From Turnera subulata (lineage: Eukaryota > Streptophyta > Magnoliopsida > Malpighiales > Passifloraceae), in assembly GCA_028386065.3 (NCBI GenBank), contig JAKUCV010005454.1, positions 155,303 through 219,302 on the forward strand: a stretch of 64,000 nucleotides of DNA, given 5' to 3'. The translations under genes were made by a program, and so were the position numbers. Shown here piece after piece: positions 22,196-34,400 of this stretch. How positions within the stretch are numbered: position 1 is the first letter of the stretch; every line of letters begins with the position of its first letter. The notes beneath the pieces were generated by a model. It was not told the origin of the DNA, searched no databases, and saw nothing but the letters and a program-made list of their open reading frames with translations.

Positions 22196-22411
22196 CTAAG
22201 CTGCATTATCCCGTCCTTCTCCTTGTTTCCCTGCAGACTTGGAAGCAGGTGGAAAAGTACCTGGATGGACTTTCTTGGTGTTTACATGAGTTGAGGAACC
22301 CAACACGTGTCCTTTTTTGCCTCCTTCCTCCTCCATCCTCAGCTTCATTTTCTCTTCTACTCTTTTTTGCATCACATGAACACGAGCACAGGCAGCTCCA
22401 ATGGAAGACAT
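22196..22411 (-). CDS. Possible small gene, 71-residue hydrophilic protein
   Basis: ATG at 22411 to TAG at 22196-22198. An in-frame TTG lies 18 bases further out, but the ATG is the credible plant start. The protein begins MSSIGAACARVHVMQKRVEE, has an Arg/Lys/Glu-rich helix with a Met-rich face (residues 10-30), and then a Gly/Ser/Thr/Pro/Lys-rich tail. No signal peptide or membrane segment. I do not recognise the family. Support for a real gene: a TATA box (22526-22536) about 115-125 bases upstream, a leader of suitable length, and position in the low-repeat part of the window. A CAG|G near the 3' end could also be a splice site, so the tail could differ. Confidence 0.45.
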   Translation of the reverse strand: MSSIGAACARVHVMQKRVEEKMKLRMEEEGGKKGHVLGSSTHVNTKKVHPGTFPPASKSAGKQGEGRDNAA

Positions 22412-22525
22412 TTTGCCAGCAGTACTCAATGGCCCTTAGACAGCCAACTCTCTATATATGTGCTTAATTAATGTGTATGTTGTGTATGTTGTGTTGTGTG
22501 GGATAGGAGTGGCTGTAAGGGGGAA

Positions 22526-22536
22526 CATATATATAG
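22526..22536 (-). promoter_or_regulatory. TATA box for the small minus-strand gene
   Basis: The minus strand reads CCCTATATATATGTTCC around 22524-22540. A start about 30 bases on would give a leader of roughly 90 nt before the ATG at 22411. Confidence 0.45.
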
Positions 22537-22651
22537 GGAGTTCAGGAGGATTAACTAATTGGTACGTAGCATACCACTACCTGCTTAATTTAGTTTTTTA
22601 ATCAATCATCAACCTCCATTAAAGAGTCAAACCCAAAACATATGAGGGGGA

Positions 22652-23248
22652 GTCTGGAGTAGACCTGGCAAAACATGTTTCGACACGACAACACGACACG
22701 AACCCGACACGAAATAAGCATGTATAGATCAGAGATTTTCAACCCGTTTAATTAAATGGATTGACCCGACACGACACGAAAATTAGCAGGTCGGGTCGCA
22801 GGTTGACCCTCCGACCCGATCGGTACCTATTTATGACCCGATTATATTTAGGGTCTATATATTTTTCTGATTTAATACATAACTTATTTACTATTTAAGG
22901 CCAAAATTATTAAAATTATCCAAAAATATTATTATATATGATTTAAAATAATGTTATATTGTGATTCTACAATTTATAATTATATTTAATATATAAAAAA
23001 TTTAATTATATACCTATTTGCTTAAAAAATGTGCAAAATAGATAAACTCCAAACAAATTTATAGACTTCCTAGCGTTAACAAGTAACCCGCGGGTCAACC
23101 CGAACCCGACACGATTATAAACGGGTTGACACGACACGACACGATTATTAAACAGATCAAGTACGGATTGAGAAATTGAAACCTGTTTACCTGTTTAACC
23201 CGACACGAACCCGACCCGTCAACACGAATTGCCAGGTCTAGTCTGGAG
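22652..23248. mobile_element. Non-autonomous hAT-like MITE with 8-bp TSD
   Basis: Terminal inverted repeats TAGACCTGGCAA (22660-22671) and TTGCCAGGTCTA (23229-23240) are perfect over 12 bp and flanked by GTCTGGAG (22652-22659 and 23241-23248), an 8-bp duplication typical of hAT. The 581-bp body has GC-rich subterminal CGACACGAACCCGACACG-like repeats at both ends, inverted to each other, and an AT-rich centre. No coding sequence. Confidence 0.9.
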
Positions 23249-24707
23249 TTCCGTGCCATTTTAGCTATAATGAACTAAGTGGGATTAATTGGTTGAATTT
23301 TCAATATTTCACTTATGAGGCCTGACTAATTTGGCATTATCATACTATCGTTGCATGGCATTTTGGGCATTATCATAATGTTGGACGACTACTGGTTTTG
23401 AGAGTTGGAACACAGACAGGTCAGGAAACTGATGGCGCTCCACATGTGATTTCTTTTTTTCTTTTAAGTTAAAATGGAGAATGCAGTGGATGTTTCGCAT
23501 TTAAATAATGGTTTTATATTTTTAAATAGTGGCTTTGCTTTTGAAGTGGCTCTCTCGTGGCAAGGAGAAAGAAAAAAGAAAGAAAAGAAAAGAAACGAAA
23601 CGAAACAAAGGCACCACAAGCAATGGATGGGCGGCGGGTGCACTGTGGGGATTCAATGGGGTTAATTAATTTCAGCCCTACATGTATTATGTGTCCTTAG
23701 ACAAATTAGAGGGCTGGGTGACCCGTCCAGGTAGCCGGAATATTGGTAAGGGTCAACTCATGCAAAGCTTCATCACCACCAACACATTTTAAAATCTACA
23801 TAATTAATTAACTCAATTATCATGGGATGATTCATATATATCAGAAAAAATAAACATTCATGTGTTGAGATGCCATCTTTTCTTAGTTTATCAAACAATA
23901 AAATCAATGAAATCGAGCTTCAAATGTAAGCCAAGTAGCCAGACATCGTACGTGGGCTCTAAGCTTATCCATGATCAGTGATATCATTTGATGTGTTTAC
24001 CATCAATGATATTCACGCCAAATGATATATATCATTTGGCTTTGAACCACCATTAACTTTTTTACTCACGCAGAGATAAACCAACGATTGTTGTTAGTTT
24101 GTAAACATCCTTTTGTGTATGATGTCGATAAAGAGCAGTCCTGTTTGTATAAAAAAATGATGAAGTTCTTCTGTTGGAGAAAAACTTGTGTCATAGCGCA
24201 AGAATATGCGCTGAAACTAAAACCTTAAAAAACATGCATGTCTAGAGGGGAAAAAATTATTTTCATACGTACGTATGTGTATTCATTGAAACAAGGTTAA
24301 GAAAGTCTAAAATAGAGCAAAACTACTCCCATTCGAAGCGGAGCAACAAATCCTAGACAGTTTTCTTTTAGGGGTGTCGGGCAACCCCGCTGATGACGTG
24401 GACTGCCTGAGATCCCTAAAAGGGACGAAAAATAAGAGTATAAACCCGTAAAAGGGACAAAAAATAGTACAGACCCCAAACGATACTTTTGAAATAGTAC
24501 GGACCCTGTATATACGATTTACCCCCAATGTATTACTATAGATCTATGGAGCTTTTTCTCTTTTGAAATTATGAGTTCAAACTTGATAAAAATGAATTGA
24601 AGTCTCTATACGCTCATAAGTTAAGATTTGAAATCGTAAGTGTTTGTATTTTTTTTTTGGATGAATTTTAATTTTTTTTTAAAGAATGCATGTGCTAATT
24701 TGTATTT
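23249..24707. other. Spacer without recognisable gene
   Basis: AT-rich. A palindromic patch near 23975-24060 has an ATCAATGATAT motif and an inverted ATCATTTGG/CCAAATGAT pair and may be a small MITE without clear ends. 24297-24530 holds a repetitive-looking segment (AAAAGGGAC repeats). No credible CDS. Confidence 0.4.
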
Positions 24708-25239
24708 AATTATTTAGCAGGCCTCGACTAAACCTCTTTACAATAGTTTCTTAACTCTTCCAAGAAAAAAAGAAACCAAAGACACAAACACAACAATAAC
24801 AAAATAAAAGCAAGTGCGAGAAACTGATGTTCAAAATCAAAACCCAAAAACAAGCGACACCCCTCAGCTCATCTGCCTCTCTCTCCTGTCTCCTCCTTCG
24901 CGCATGCAATTGCAAAAACAAAAAAGAAACCAAACGTTAAGATATTACTATCAGAGTGTGAATTGGGGGGTTTGTAATTGTAATTGTAATTTGTCTTTTA
25001 AAAGCGGGGAGTGCGGTGGTGGGGTGTGGGACCCGTGTGTGAGTAATCACAGGAGAGAGAGAGAGAGAGAAGGGGGAGACTTCAACATCAAGACAGTGAG
25101 ATAGAGAGAGAAGGGGGATTGTGGTGTGGGGGTGGAAGGAAGGAGGAGATAGTAAAATACAGCTCTTACAATTATTTAGCAGGCCTCGACTAAACCTCTT
25201 TACAATAGTTTCTTAACTCTTCCAAGAAAAAAAGAAACC
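24708..25239. repeat. Perfect 70-bp direct repeats flanking a 392-bp segment
   Basis: 24708-24777 and 25170-25239 are the same 70 bases (start AATTATTTAGCAGGCC, end AAGAAACC). Between them is a C/T- and G/A-rich segment with a GA microsatellite (about 25052-25070). It is not LTR-like: the ends are not TG/CA and no primer-binding site is seen. Confidence 0.8.
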
Positions 25240-25703
25240 GCCCCTCTCACTTGGATTTCAGTTGTTTTTATCATTGGTTCAATCCATGTAGATAACTTAT
25301 AATTGGTAACTTTCTCAACTATACCATATCTCGACGAGAAAGTGACAGGGTTAAATTGCTTTTTGCAGACTTTCAGAACAATAGAGGTTTTCCATTGGTG
25401 TATATCATCATTAAAAGTTAAAAATCTATAGTGCCAAAAAACAATACCATAGAAAGCTCAATATACCCTTAAACAAGGTTTTTAGGCCAATCCTTGTTTA
25501 GGGGTGTAAATGATTAGAGTTGAATTCTAGTAAATATTCTCAAGCTTGACTTGCTAAGAAATGTTGACTTTAAGCCATAATACTGGTCCATGTTTGGCTT
25601 GTTACTTTAAATTGGGGCGAGCTCAGTGAAGTTCAACTAGAACTTGCTCAACTAAGCTTGAAATAATCAAATTTCGGCCAAACAAATTCAGCCCAATCAT
25701 AAT

Positions 25704-26607
25704 AATTTTAAGTTAAAGACTTAAATCATATTATTGGTGAGACTGAATTAAATATCAACCCTCAATTAAAATCAAATTTCGGCAAAATTTCAATTCACTA
25801 ACCTTAATTTTAGCTCAATACCACTTTGGCAACTTAACTTTTTGTTGTAACAAATTAGTAACTTAACTTTCTAAAAGTAACAAATTAGTAACTCCGTTAT
25901 AACACCGTTAATATCAGCTACTATGCGCGTGTGTTTAAACTTTATTTTCTTTTCTTTTTCTTTTTCATGCTTTTTCCACATCTTTTTTTTATTTCTTTTT
26001 AATTTTTTTTAAAAATACTAGCTAGACGATATTGTGATGTCGCAAGTACTAATCAAATAAAAAACAACAAAGCCGCACCCCTCCGTTGTATGAATATTAT
26101 AAAATAAAAGTTTTTATACAAGAAAAAAATTAGAAGTAAGAGAATAATATAGAAAATTATTATAGAAAAAATAGAAAATCTAAATAAATACAAAAAAAAA
26201 TTATACAAATTTTAAAATTATAAAGGATATTTTTTTTTGAAAAAAGTAGTAATTTACCTACCATCTTTTACTGAGTAGTAATATTATTAATTTTATATAA
26301 AGATAAATTAACATTATCACCTATATCACATATAATACTGATAATTTAATTAAAAATAATTAAAATATAAGAAAATCAAGTTTAAACGCGCGTGCACTAT
26401 GAGTCTAGGAGCTAGTGTTAACGGTGTTATAACAGAGTTACTAATTTGTTACTTTTAGAAAGTTAAGTTACTAATTTGTTACAACAAAAAGTTAAGTTGC
26501 CAAAGTGGTACTGAGCTAAAGTTAGGGTTAGTGAATTGAAATTTTGCCTAATTTTAAGTTAAAGACTTAAATCATATTATTGGTGAGACTCAATTAAATA
26601 TCAACCC
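25704..26607. mobile_element. Fold-back element with ~160-bp inverted repeats, flanked by 58-bp direct repeats
   Basis: Inverted repeats 25781-25940 and 26380-26548 start GGCAAAATTTCAATTCACT and reach GTTTAAAC. The centre is AT-rich and non-coding. Outside them, 25704-25761 and 26550-26607 are the same 58 bp with one mismatch. MULE-like fold-back elements have similar long TIRs but 8-11 bp duplications; the 58-bp repeats are not explained by that. Confidence 0.75.
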
Positions 26608-27270
26608 AATGCGAGTGCAATGTCAGTAGTCACAAACTCTAGTTAACTATTCAAATTTCATCAGAGTTAATCTCAAATAGCGCTCATAACTTGATTTGAT
26701 TTATGCCCACTGACCCTATTTGGAGACTGCAACAAATGAGACGACCAGAGAAAAAAAAAATTACGATAGTGGTTAGAACCTGAACTTCTGGTAATGACAA
26801 CCAGCACTTCGCTAGCCACAACTTTTAGTTAGTATATAATAAATAGCCTCAAGATAGATTTTCTTATTTACTATAGTGTTCTCGTGATGAAAGGAGATGC
26901 CAATACTTCTGGTGGAGAAACTTTTAGAAAGCTGTTGAAGTTGCCTTTATTGAATCTATATGGAGAAGGAATTGGATAATGGACTAATCCGGGGTCACTA
27001 TGCCACACAATATAGATAAGCGAAACCAGTTCTTGGACATATAAGTGGAAAATATGATAGTCTCCACTTATATAAGGTTCTGGAGCATGCAAGTAGAGAC
27101 ATAACTGGTTGTCTAATCCAATAGTTAAGTGATTAAGTGGCACTCTACCCAAATGGTAAGGGGATTAGTTAATAAGTTAATGGACCACTCGATTCATCCT
27201 ATATTCTAAATCACTACACCTATTTTTTTTTTTTTCGGTTGTCTATCCTTTTGGACCTTTGCCCGACTCA
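26608..27270. other. Spacer without recognisable gene
   Basis: AT-rich sequence. A minus frame at 26871-27152 looks like chance: no motif, no codon bias and no promoter. Confidence 0.4.
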
Positions 27271-27732
27271 GGGGCGGATTTAGGAGGGCCAACAGGGACC
27301 ATGGCCCCCCTTAACCATTTTACATGTACAGATATTTCAGCATTTCAATGTGTAAGGATTGGTGGTTCAGTGGTAAAATATTGCAGTAGCCCCCTTTGAA
27401 CATGGGTTCGATACAGCAACCTTATTTTTCTCAATATTTTCTTACCTTTTTCTTTACCTTGGGCCTCCTTCAGCAAAATTTTTGGGTTAGGCCCCCCTAA
27501 TCTGTTGGGCTGGCTCCGCTCCTGGCCCGATTAATCTGGATTCGACCCGTATCATGTTCCAACCTCATATATGCAACCCTATTTTTCTCAACTTTTTCTT
27601 ACCTTTTTCTTTACCTTGGGCCTCCTTCAGCAAAATTTTTGGGTTGGGCCCTCCTCATCTGCTGGGTTGGCTCCGCTCCTAACCCGACTAATCTGGATTC
27701 GACCCATATCGTGTTCCAACCTCATATATGTG
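27271..27732. mobile_element. Non-autonomous TIR element (CAGGGGCGGA type) with internal 157-bp tandem duplication
   Basis: The left end CAGGGGCGGATTTAGGAG and a right end GGCTCCGCTCCTG are imperfect inverted repeats of a common plant element type. A segment of about 157 bp (27417-27573) is repeated at 27574-27732 with a few changes, including the GGCTCCGCTCCT end. TTCAGTGGTAAAA and GGGTTCGATAC at 27366-27415 look like the A and B boxes of a tRNA-derived promoter. Confidence 0.6.
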
Positions 27733-28395
27733 ATAGCAACTGAATCAATTCTAATTTTAAGAGCTGCAAAGCGCGTTGCAGCTCACTTGATTGAACTCTT
27801 AGTGATAAATAATAGCTCGGCATAACCTTCTTTTTTTAAGTGAAAATTAGTATATGAAGAGGGATATAGTTTTGTGTAATCATGATGATGCACTAGAGTT
27901 CAAAAATAAAGTTCATAATGGTGCGCTACAGTTTCTGTATACATGCATAAGTCATGGCAAAAGCATCTATCATATGCAAATTCTAGCATGCATGCAGCAT
28001 AGTAGTAGCATAGTAGGTGGCCAAAAATTTAAGATGATAGGTGTCTTAACTAACAATGTGTTGTTAGTGTAAGGGAGAATTCGTTGTTCTATTTTCCGGA
28101 TTTCTACTCTTCAAAATTTTCGAGGCCTTCCCTTAGGTGTGAGGACTTGGAATTCAATTAGCCCCAAAGCTGCATGAAAATGAATGCTCAATATAGACAC
28201 CGGAAAGCTTGCTAGTATTTTCTACCAGATTCTATTTAAACAGAACGAAATAAGAAAAATTAATTAAATTCAAACACAACGACGACTTCTAATTTTAAGG
28301 ATAATACAAGGATGAAAAAAGGCATGAAAAATAATCTTCCTGTATTTGAGCTAGTCCTAGGAGGAGATTCCATTAAATGAATAAATCCTTAAAAT
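27733..28395. other. Spacer without recognisable gene
   Basis: AT-rich, no motif-bearing frame, no repeat ends recognised. Confidence 0.4.
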
Positions 28396-28722
28396 AAATC
28401 CTTGGGTATGCAATCTCTTGGGTCAGAACTCTCCAGCAGGACTTCCCTTTTGGCACATCATACGCTCTATCAAATGCTGATTTTCTCAGACGTTGGTGCG
28501 GTATTAGTCGGGACTTTAAATGCCTCTCCCCTGTTTAATCTAGCTTTCTCAAGCTCTTTTAGAGCCCTTTGCATTATTCGTGTAACCGCGTCATGTAAAT
28601 AGCCTCTACAACGCTGTGGCCTTGAGCTCATATGTATGTGGCTCACTCTTTTTTTTTTTTTTTTTTTTAACATTAATAAAAACTTCGTTAGCATCAAAAA
28701 AAAAAAAAAAAATCCTTGGGTA
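28396..28722 (+). mobile_element. Retroposon (SINE, truncated LINE or processed transcript) with 13-bp TSD
   Basis: AAATCCTTGGGTA at 28396-28408 and 28710-28722 is a perfect 13-bp duplication around a 301-bp insert that ends in a poly(A) run (from 28696) after AATAAAAACTTCG. The insert has an internal T20 run. No tRNA-type A or B box and no LINE protein were found. Confidence 0.75.
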
Positions 28723-28865
28723 AAAAACCTTTTATATACATAGAGTTTAAAACTTTTTTTCCGTTGTATAGCCTAGAGATTTTTTTTTTCCTATTTATGC
28801 ATCCGTAGTCAGAGATGGATCTAGGAGGCACGTAGGAGACAGGCATGTGGTGCAAAAGTTTAACA

Positions 28866-30036
28866 CACGGCTCCAATCTTGGAGAGGAAGGTTCTTATCT
28901 TTGGCAGGCCGTATTGTGATGCTTAAATCCATATTGGCCTCTCTCCCCTACTACAAGATATGTGAGGGTCCAACCTCCACAATATAAAACGAACCCTTAC
29001 AAAATTCATTATTATTTGGCAGCTTATTAACCCCCAGAATGTATGTCAAAATAATGACGGTTAAAAAGAACCTCTACTGCTAAACCTCCACAAGCTAGGC
29101 GCTTTTTTTGTAGGGCCCTTTATTTGTTATCGATGTTCAGAATCCCTTTTAAGGTGGTTCAGACCTTAGTGCAAATTCAAAGATGTTTCTTTGGGAGGCA
29201 CGTCAGGGAGAAAGCGGTCTACCTTGTTGCATGGACCAAGGTCATTCTCCCCAAATCGAAAGGGGGGTTAGGAGTGCAGGAGTTGGTATCTAAGAATGAG
29301 AGTTTGCTCTTAAAATGGTTTTGGAGATTTCATGGGAATGAAGCTTTACTATGGCGTTGGATGATATACGCGAAGTGTGTGACCCCGTCTACTTCCCTTA
29401 CTCCTTTCAATCTGTCTAGACTTTCGCTTATTTGGTCACATATTCTCGATAATAGTTTGGCTCCAAGGGGTCATGGCTCCCTTATGGGTGATGGTATCGT
29501 TTTGAGGATTGGTAGTGTAGTCAGGTGAGCTTCTAGGCTGACCTATGGTAGTCTTTTGGTTGTCTCAAAGATTAGTTTTGTCGCCTTTACTTGCTCTCCA
29601 CGTCTCCTGATGTTTCCTTGTCCACTATGCTCTCTTCTGGTTTGATGCTGGCTGGCAACCAAAACTGGTGAAAGTGTGAGTTATATGAGTGAGAGAAGGT
29701 TGACTGCCTGGCAATTCAGGGTGCCATAGCAGAGGTTGTGCTCACTGGCGATCAGGAGGATAGTTGGTCATGGTCACAAGAAGCTTTCAGGATCTATACT
29801 ACATAGTCAGGATACCTTTTTCTTTGTGAGGGCATGTCTTTCTCCCCTAATCGGTCTCTAGTTTGGATGTCCATTGCCTCCTAAAGTGGAGGCATTTCTG
29901 TGGTTGGCTTTGCATGACGTCTTGGCAGTCCGGGCATCTCTTTTCCTGCGTGGTGTTATGGTTTTGGCCGGTTCTTTATGCCCCTTCTACAAGCGATGTT
30001 TGGAGGACATTCCTCACCTTTTTCTGCATTGTCGAC
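28866..30036 (+). pseudogene. L1-type LINE ORF2, 3' part, first segment
   Basis: RT thumb from about 28870 (LQSWRGRFLSLAGR, then ILASLP), continuing after a small insertion at 29116 as LLSMFRIPFKVV and SKGGLGVQELVSKN (29256-29310), then stops and a zf-RVT region with KVEAFLWLAL and HLFLHC (29874-30036). Interrupted at 30036 by the young copia element; the remainder resumes at 37318. The 5' part with endonuclease and RT palm is missing. Confidence 0.85.
28948..29115. mobile_element. Small candidate CACTA-like MITE inside the LINE
   Basis: 168 bp that break the LINE frame between ASLP and the LLSMF segment. Ends CTACTACAAGA and TTTTTTTGTAGGG resemble degraded CACTACAAGAAA termini. CCC lies on both sides and could be a 3-bp duplication, but the surrounding C run makes this unsure. 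Confidence 0.4.
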
Positions 30037-30427
30037 TGAAGGATTGCATAGTGCAGGAAACTTACTTCTATTTCCTAGCAATGCAGCGGAAGCAGGATCG
30101 GGAGCTTAGCTCGATTTACCGGTCGGTGGAAGTCGTCACGGTTTGTTGGACCGACTTCCGAGTCTCCACAACCTAAACCCTCTTTCTTTGCTCTCAATTG
30201 TTTCTGTCTATGTTTCTCTGTGTTTTTCACGCACCCATGCTATTCCTTTTATAGCAGGTGTATTGGTGGATGCTGAGCTGGTGGAGGTCCCTCCATTATC
30301 TTTGCAGCTGGTGGAGGCTCCTCCACTACGATAGTGCACCGTGATAAACTGTGGAGGTCCCTCCATGATGATAGTGCATCATGATAGTGCACCCCATTGT
30401 GGGTGTACTAATCATTTTATTCCAACA
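30037..30427 (-). repeat. 3' LTR of young copia element
   Basis: Minus strand TGTTGGAATAAAATG...CAATCCTTCA, 391 bp. It contains a GGAGG/CCTCC-rich short repeat region (30280-30360) and TATAAAAGG at about 30244-30252 (minus strand), the probable promoter of the LTR transcript. Confidence 0.95.
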
Positions 30428-31451
30428 TCTCCCACTCACACATAATGGGAGTGCACACATACACTAACCATGAGAAACATATTCTCTTGAGAACCTCATA
30501 CATTCATACAGGGAAGTAGATCGTGCGACCAACATACTTTGAGAGTCAAATGCTATACATCTGTTAGGAATATATAGCCTCTCATAAAAAATTTAAGTAG
30601 ATCAGAAAGTACGCAAGTACCCTAGATCATAAATCACATTAAAAATCTACCGAAGATCTCTCTTATTAAGATACATTGTATTCACAATTATAACCATAAG
30701 TCATAACTGGTGCACCGGTGAATACAAACTAATGTGATTTCGGTCAATGATCTTCCTCTTCTCACGATCCTCTTAACTCAACTTAACTTGCTTTTCTAGA
30801 CATGTCCCGCCAGACCGAATCAGTGTCCATGGTCCGTTGGCAACACACTAAGATAGCAAACATCAAGCTGAATCTCAAGTACCTGATCGGAGTCTTGAGG
30901 GTACACGATAGAGCCACCATAAAGGCTCTGGGTCTCACACAACAATAAGCGAAGATTAAACTTATGTTAACCCATTTGGTCGATAATGAAAGCACACATG
31001 GCATAAAACATGTGCTACAGCATTTTCTCCTTTCCCGTGGAGCGTATGTCTTTTCCCGTAAGGAATGCTGTACAGATGATATTTAGACACCATAAGTATC
31101 CAAACTTGAGTTCCTTGATCTACCCATGAACTTGAACTCACATCTGGCCCATAAAGTAGACTAGATGAACATATTTCATCTATGTAATGACCTTTTGTCA
31201 TTACTCGTTCGATGTTTAAGCCATCGGGTCTCAAATTATCCGTATGATAATTTTACTTAAAAAAACGTCTCATCTTTACTTATCACTAAGATAAGAAGGC
31301 GGTTACCTGTGTGAGAAGGCTAACCTCTTGTCTACTCGACATACCTTACAATAAAGCAATTAATCGGGGAATGTTCATAACATCCATCCAAAAAGAACAC
31401 ATATATGTATGAATATTCAACTTTATTGATAATTAGAAGAACATTAAATAG
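30428..31451 (-). other. 3' non-coding region of the young copia element
   Basis: About 1 kb between the pol stop and the 3' LTR, without a frame of note. Beside the LTR the minus strand reads GTGAGTGGGAGA, the polypurine tract. Confidence 0.7.
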
Positions 31452-34400
31452 TCATGTGAACAATGGGAAACAAATAAAAATGAAGTATTCAAAACCTATG
31501 CAACCCTTGAGACTTAACGTGTTTGTTGACACATCTCTAGGTACAGGTTTAGTCAATGGATCCGCCAACATATCCCCTGTAGGTAAATACTTCACATTCA
31601 CCACCTTGCGTGTAACCATGTCTCTCGCATAGTTATACTTGATATCTATGTGTTTGGTTTTGCAATGGAACTTAGGATCCTTGGTGGAAGAAATTGCAGC
31701 CTGACTGTCACAGTAGACTAATACTGGATCCATGTTTCTTGCATTATCCACAAGGCACTCTAAGAACCTTTTCAACCAAACAGCCTCTTGTGCAGCTGAA
31801 GCGAGAGCCACATATTCGGCTTCCATTGTGGACAAGGACACACATGATTGTTTCTTACTGCTCCAGGATTTGGCGCCACCACTTAGTAAGAAAACATATC
31901 CAGACGTAGACTTTCTATCATCTGGATCCCCTCCATGGTCAGCATCAGTGTATCCAACCAATCGTAGATCCTGCCCGCCTCGATAACAAAGCGAGTAATC
32001 AGCAGTTCCTTTTAGATATCTCATGATTCTCTTTACTGCTTTCCAATGTGCTGGGCCTGGGTCAGATTGATATCTGCTTACCAAGCCAACTGCTTGACAG
32101 ATATCTGGTCTAGTGCATACCATAGTATACATCAGACTTCCGACTGCGCTCCGATATGGAACTCGGCTCATTTGTTTTCTTTCTTCAGGAGTCTTAGGAC
32201 ACATGTGATTTCCCAAGGTATGGCCTTTGCTAATAGGAGTATCGATAGAGTTACTGTTTTGCATGTTAAATCGTTCAAGCACTTTTCTAATATAATTCTC
32301 CTGGGAGAGATATAATAGTTTCTTAGAACGATCTCTTGAAATCTTTACTCCAAGAATATATGCAGCTTCACCCATATCCTTCATCTCAAATTGAGATGAC
32401 AACCAGGTCTTAACCTCGTTGATGAACTCCAGATCATTTCCAGCTATAAGCATGTCATCAACATATAATGTCAAAATCACAAACTTATTTCTAGATCTTT
32501 TGGTATACACACAATGGTCTTCTTCCGTCATAGTAAAACCGTTTGATAAGACAACATTGTGAAAGCGTATATACCACTGCCTTGAAGATTGTTTAAGACC
32601 ATAAATAGACTTCAAAAGTCTACAAACCTTATGTTCGTGGCCTTTTTCAATGAAACACTCAGGTTGCTCCATATAAATCTCTTCACTTAACTCACCATTG
32701 AGAAAGGCAGTTTTGACATCCATCTGATGTAATTCAAGATCTAAGTTTGCAACAATAGCTAGAATTAGGCGAATAGAGGTAAAGCGTACAACTGGTGAGA
32801 AAGTCTCTTCGTAGTCTATCCCAACTTGTTGTGTATACCCTTTTGCCACTAGTCGAGCCTTATATCTCTCAACTGTGCCATCAGCCTTGAGCTTGATCTT
32901 GAGAACCCATTTGTTCCCAATGGCTTTGCGTCCTTTAGGGAGATCAACTAGTTCCCAAACTTTGTTAACTCGCATGGACTCCATCTCGTCTTCCATTGCT
33001 TTTGTCCATTTGTCCTTAGAAGGGCATGAGAGGGCCTCTTTTACATTTCTTGGCTCATGTTCATCATATAGGAGCATCATAAAGAGTTCACCGCCTTCGA
33101 TGTCAAATCGTCGGCGAGGAGTCTTTAGACGTGAACCACGTCTTAATTGTGATTCATTGTTCCCATCTGGATCAATAGGGCTCCCACTCGGATCAAAAAT
33201 GTTAATCTCACTCCCACTTGGAATAAGATGCATTTTGTCGCTCTCACTTGAAGCAACAGGATTACTTGCATTCGCATTAGATGGTGAAGGAGGTTGTTCA
33301 TGAGAGACAAACTCATCATCTATTAAAATTCTCCCACTCGAATGAAGTGATCCTTGATCCTCATTCTCAAACAAAGATAGGTCTTGTCCTACCTGACCCT
33401 TCTTAGGAAACTCATCCTCTAAGAATGTGACATCGCGTGACTCAAATTCAGTTACACTCCCACTGTCTTGTTGGCTTATGAACACATAACCCTTTGAGGT
33501 TTCAGAGTATCTAATAAAGATACTTTTCTTCCCTCTTGGTCCCAATTTCCCATGTTTATGAGAAGAATCATGTGTATAAGCAGCACAACCCCAAGGTCTT
33601 AGAACACTCAGGTCGGGTTGTCTACTAGTCCACAACTCATATGGAGTGGTTGCAACTGATTTCGTAGGCACTCGGTTAAGTACATAGGCAGCTGTCAATA
33701 AGGCATCACCCCAAAAGGTAATTGGCAATTGAGCTTGTGCCATCATTGACCTAACCATCTCAAGAAGCGTTCTATTCCGTCTCTCCGCAACACCATTTTG
33801 TTGAGGAGTGCTAGGTATAGTCAACTGATGAACTATGCCCTTTTCATCACAAATTCCTTTAAATTGGGCCGAGAGATACTCGCGGCCACGATCAGTTCGA
33901 ATGGCTTTAATCTTTCGATCCAATTGATTTTCCACTAAGCTCATATAGCTTTGGAAGCATGTTAGTGCCTCTGATTTGTGGGAAATTAGATAGACATAAC
34001 CATACCGAGTATAGTCGTCTATAAATGTGATGAAATAGTATGCTCCGTGCCTGGCCCTAACATTCATAGGCCCACAGATGTCTGAATGGACTAATTGCAA
34101 AGGAAATTCGGCTCTGATTGCCTTACCGAAAGGTTTTCGTGCTGATTTTCCAGCTAGACAACATTCACAAGTAGACAATTCCACTTGTTCGATGCTTGGA
34201 AGCAAACCTTGTTTTGCTAACCTTTGCATCCTTTGTTGGCCAATGTGACCAAGTCTAGTATGCCATAAGTTTACATCAACGTCATAATTACGCGAAGAAA
34301 CAATCATGGAAAAACAAGCATTATTATTAATAGAAATATCATCCAAATCCATAACATAAAAACCTCCGGTCATGTAACCAAAACCGAATAAGGTTGAACA

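Noticed and set aside
26871..27152. 93-residue minus-strand frame
   Set aside because: No homology visible, no TATA box at suitable distance, and flanking DNA is decayed repeat.
27366..27415. tRNA gene from A- and B-box-like motifs
   Set aside because: No acceptor stem or cloverleaf could be built; the motifs lie in a repetitive element.
31452..32315. Plus-strand frames inside the copia pol (for example 31694-31909, 32046-32315, 32875-33303)
   Set aside because: Shadow frames of an intact minus-strand pol with all catalytic motifs.
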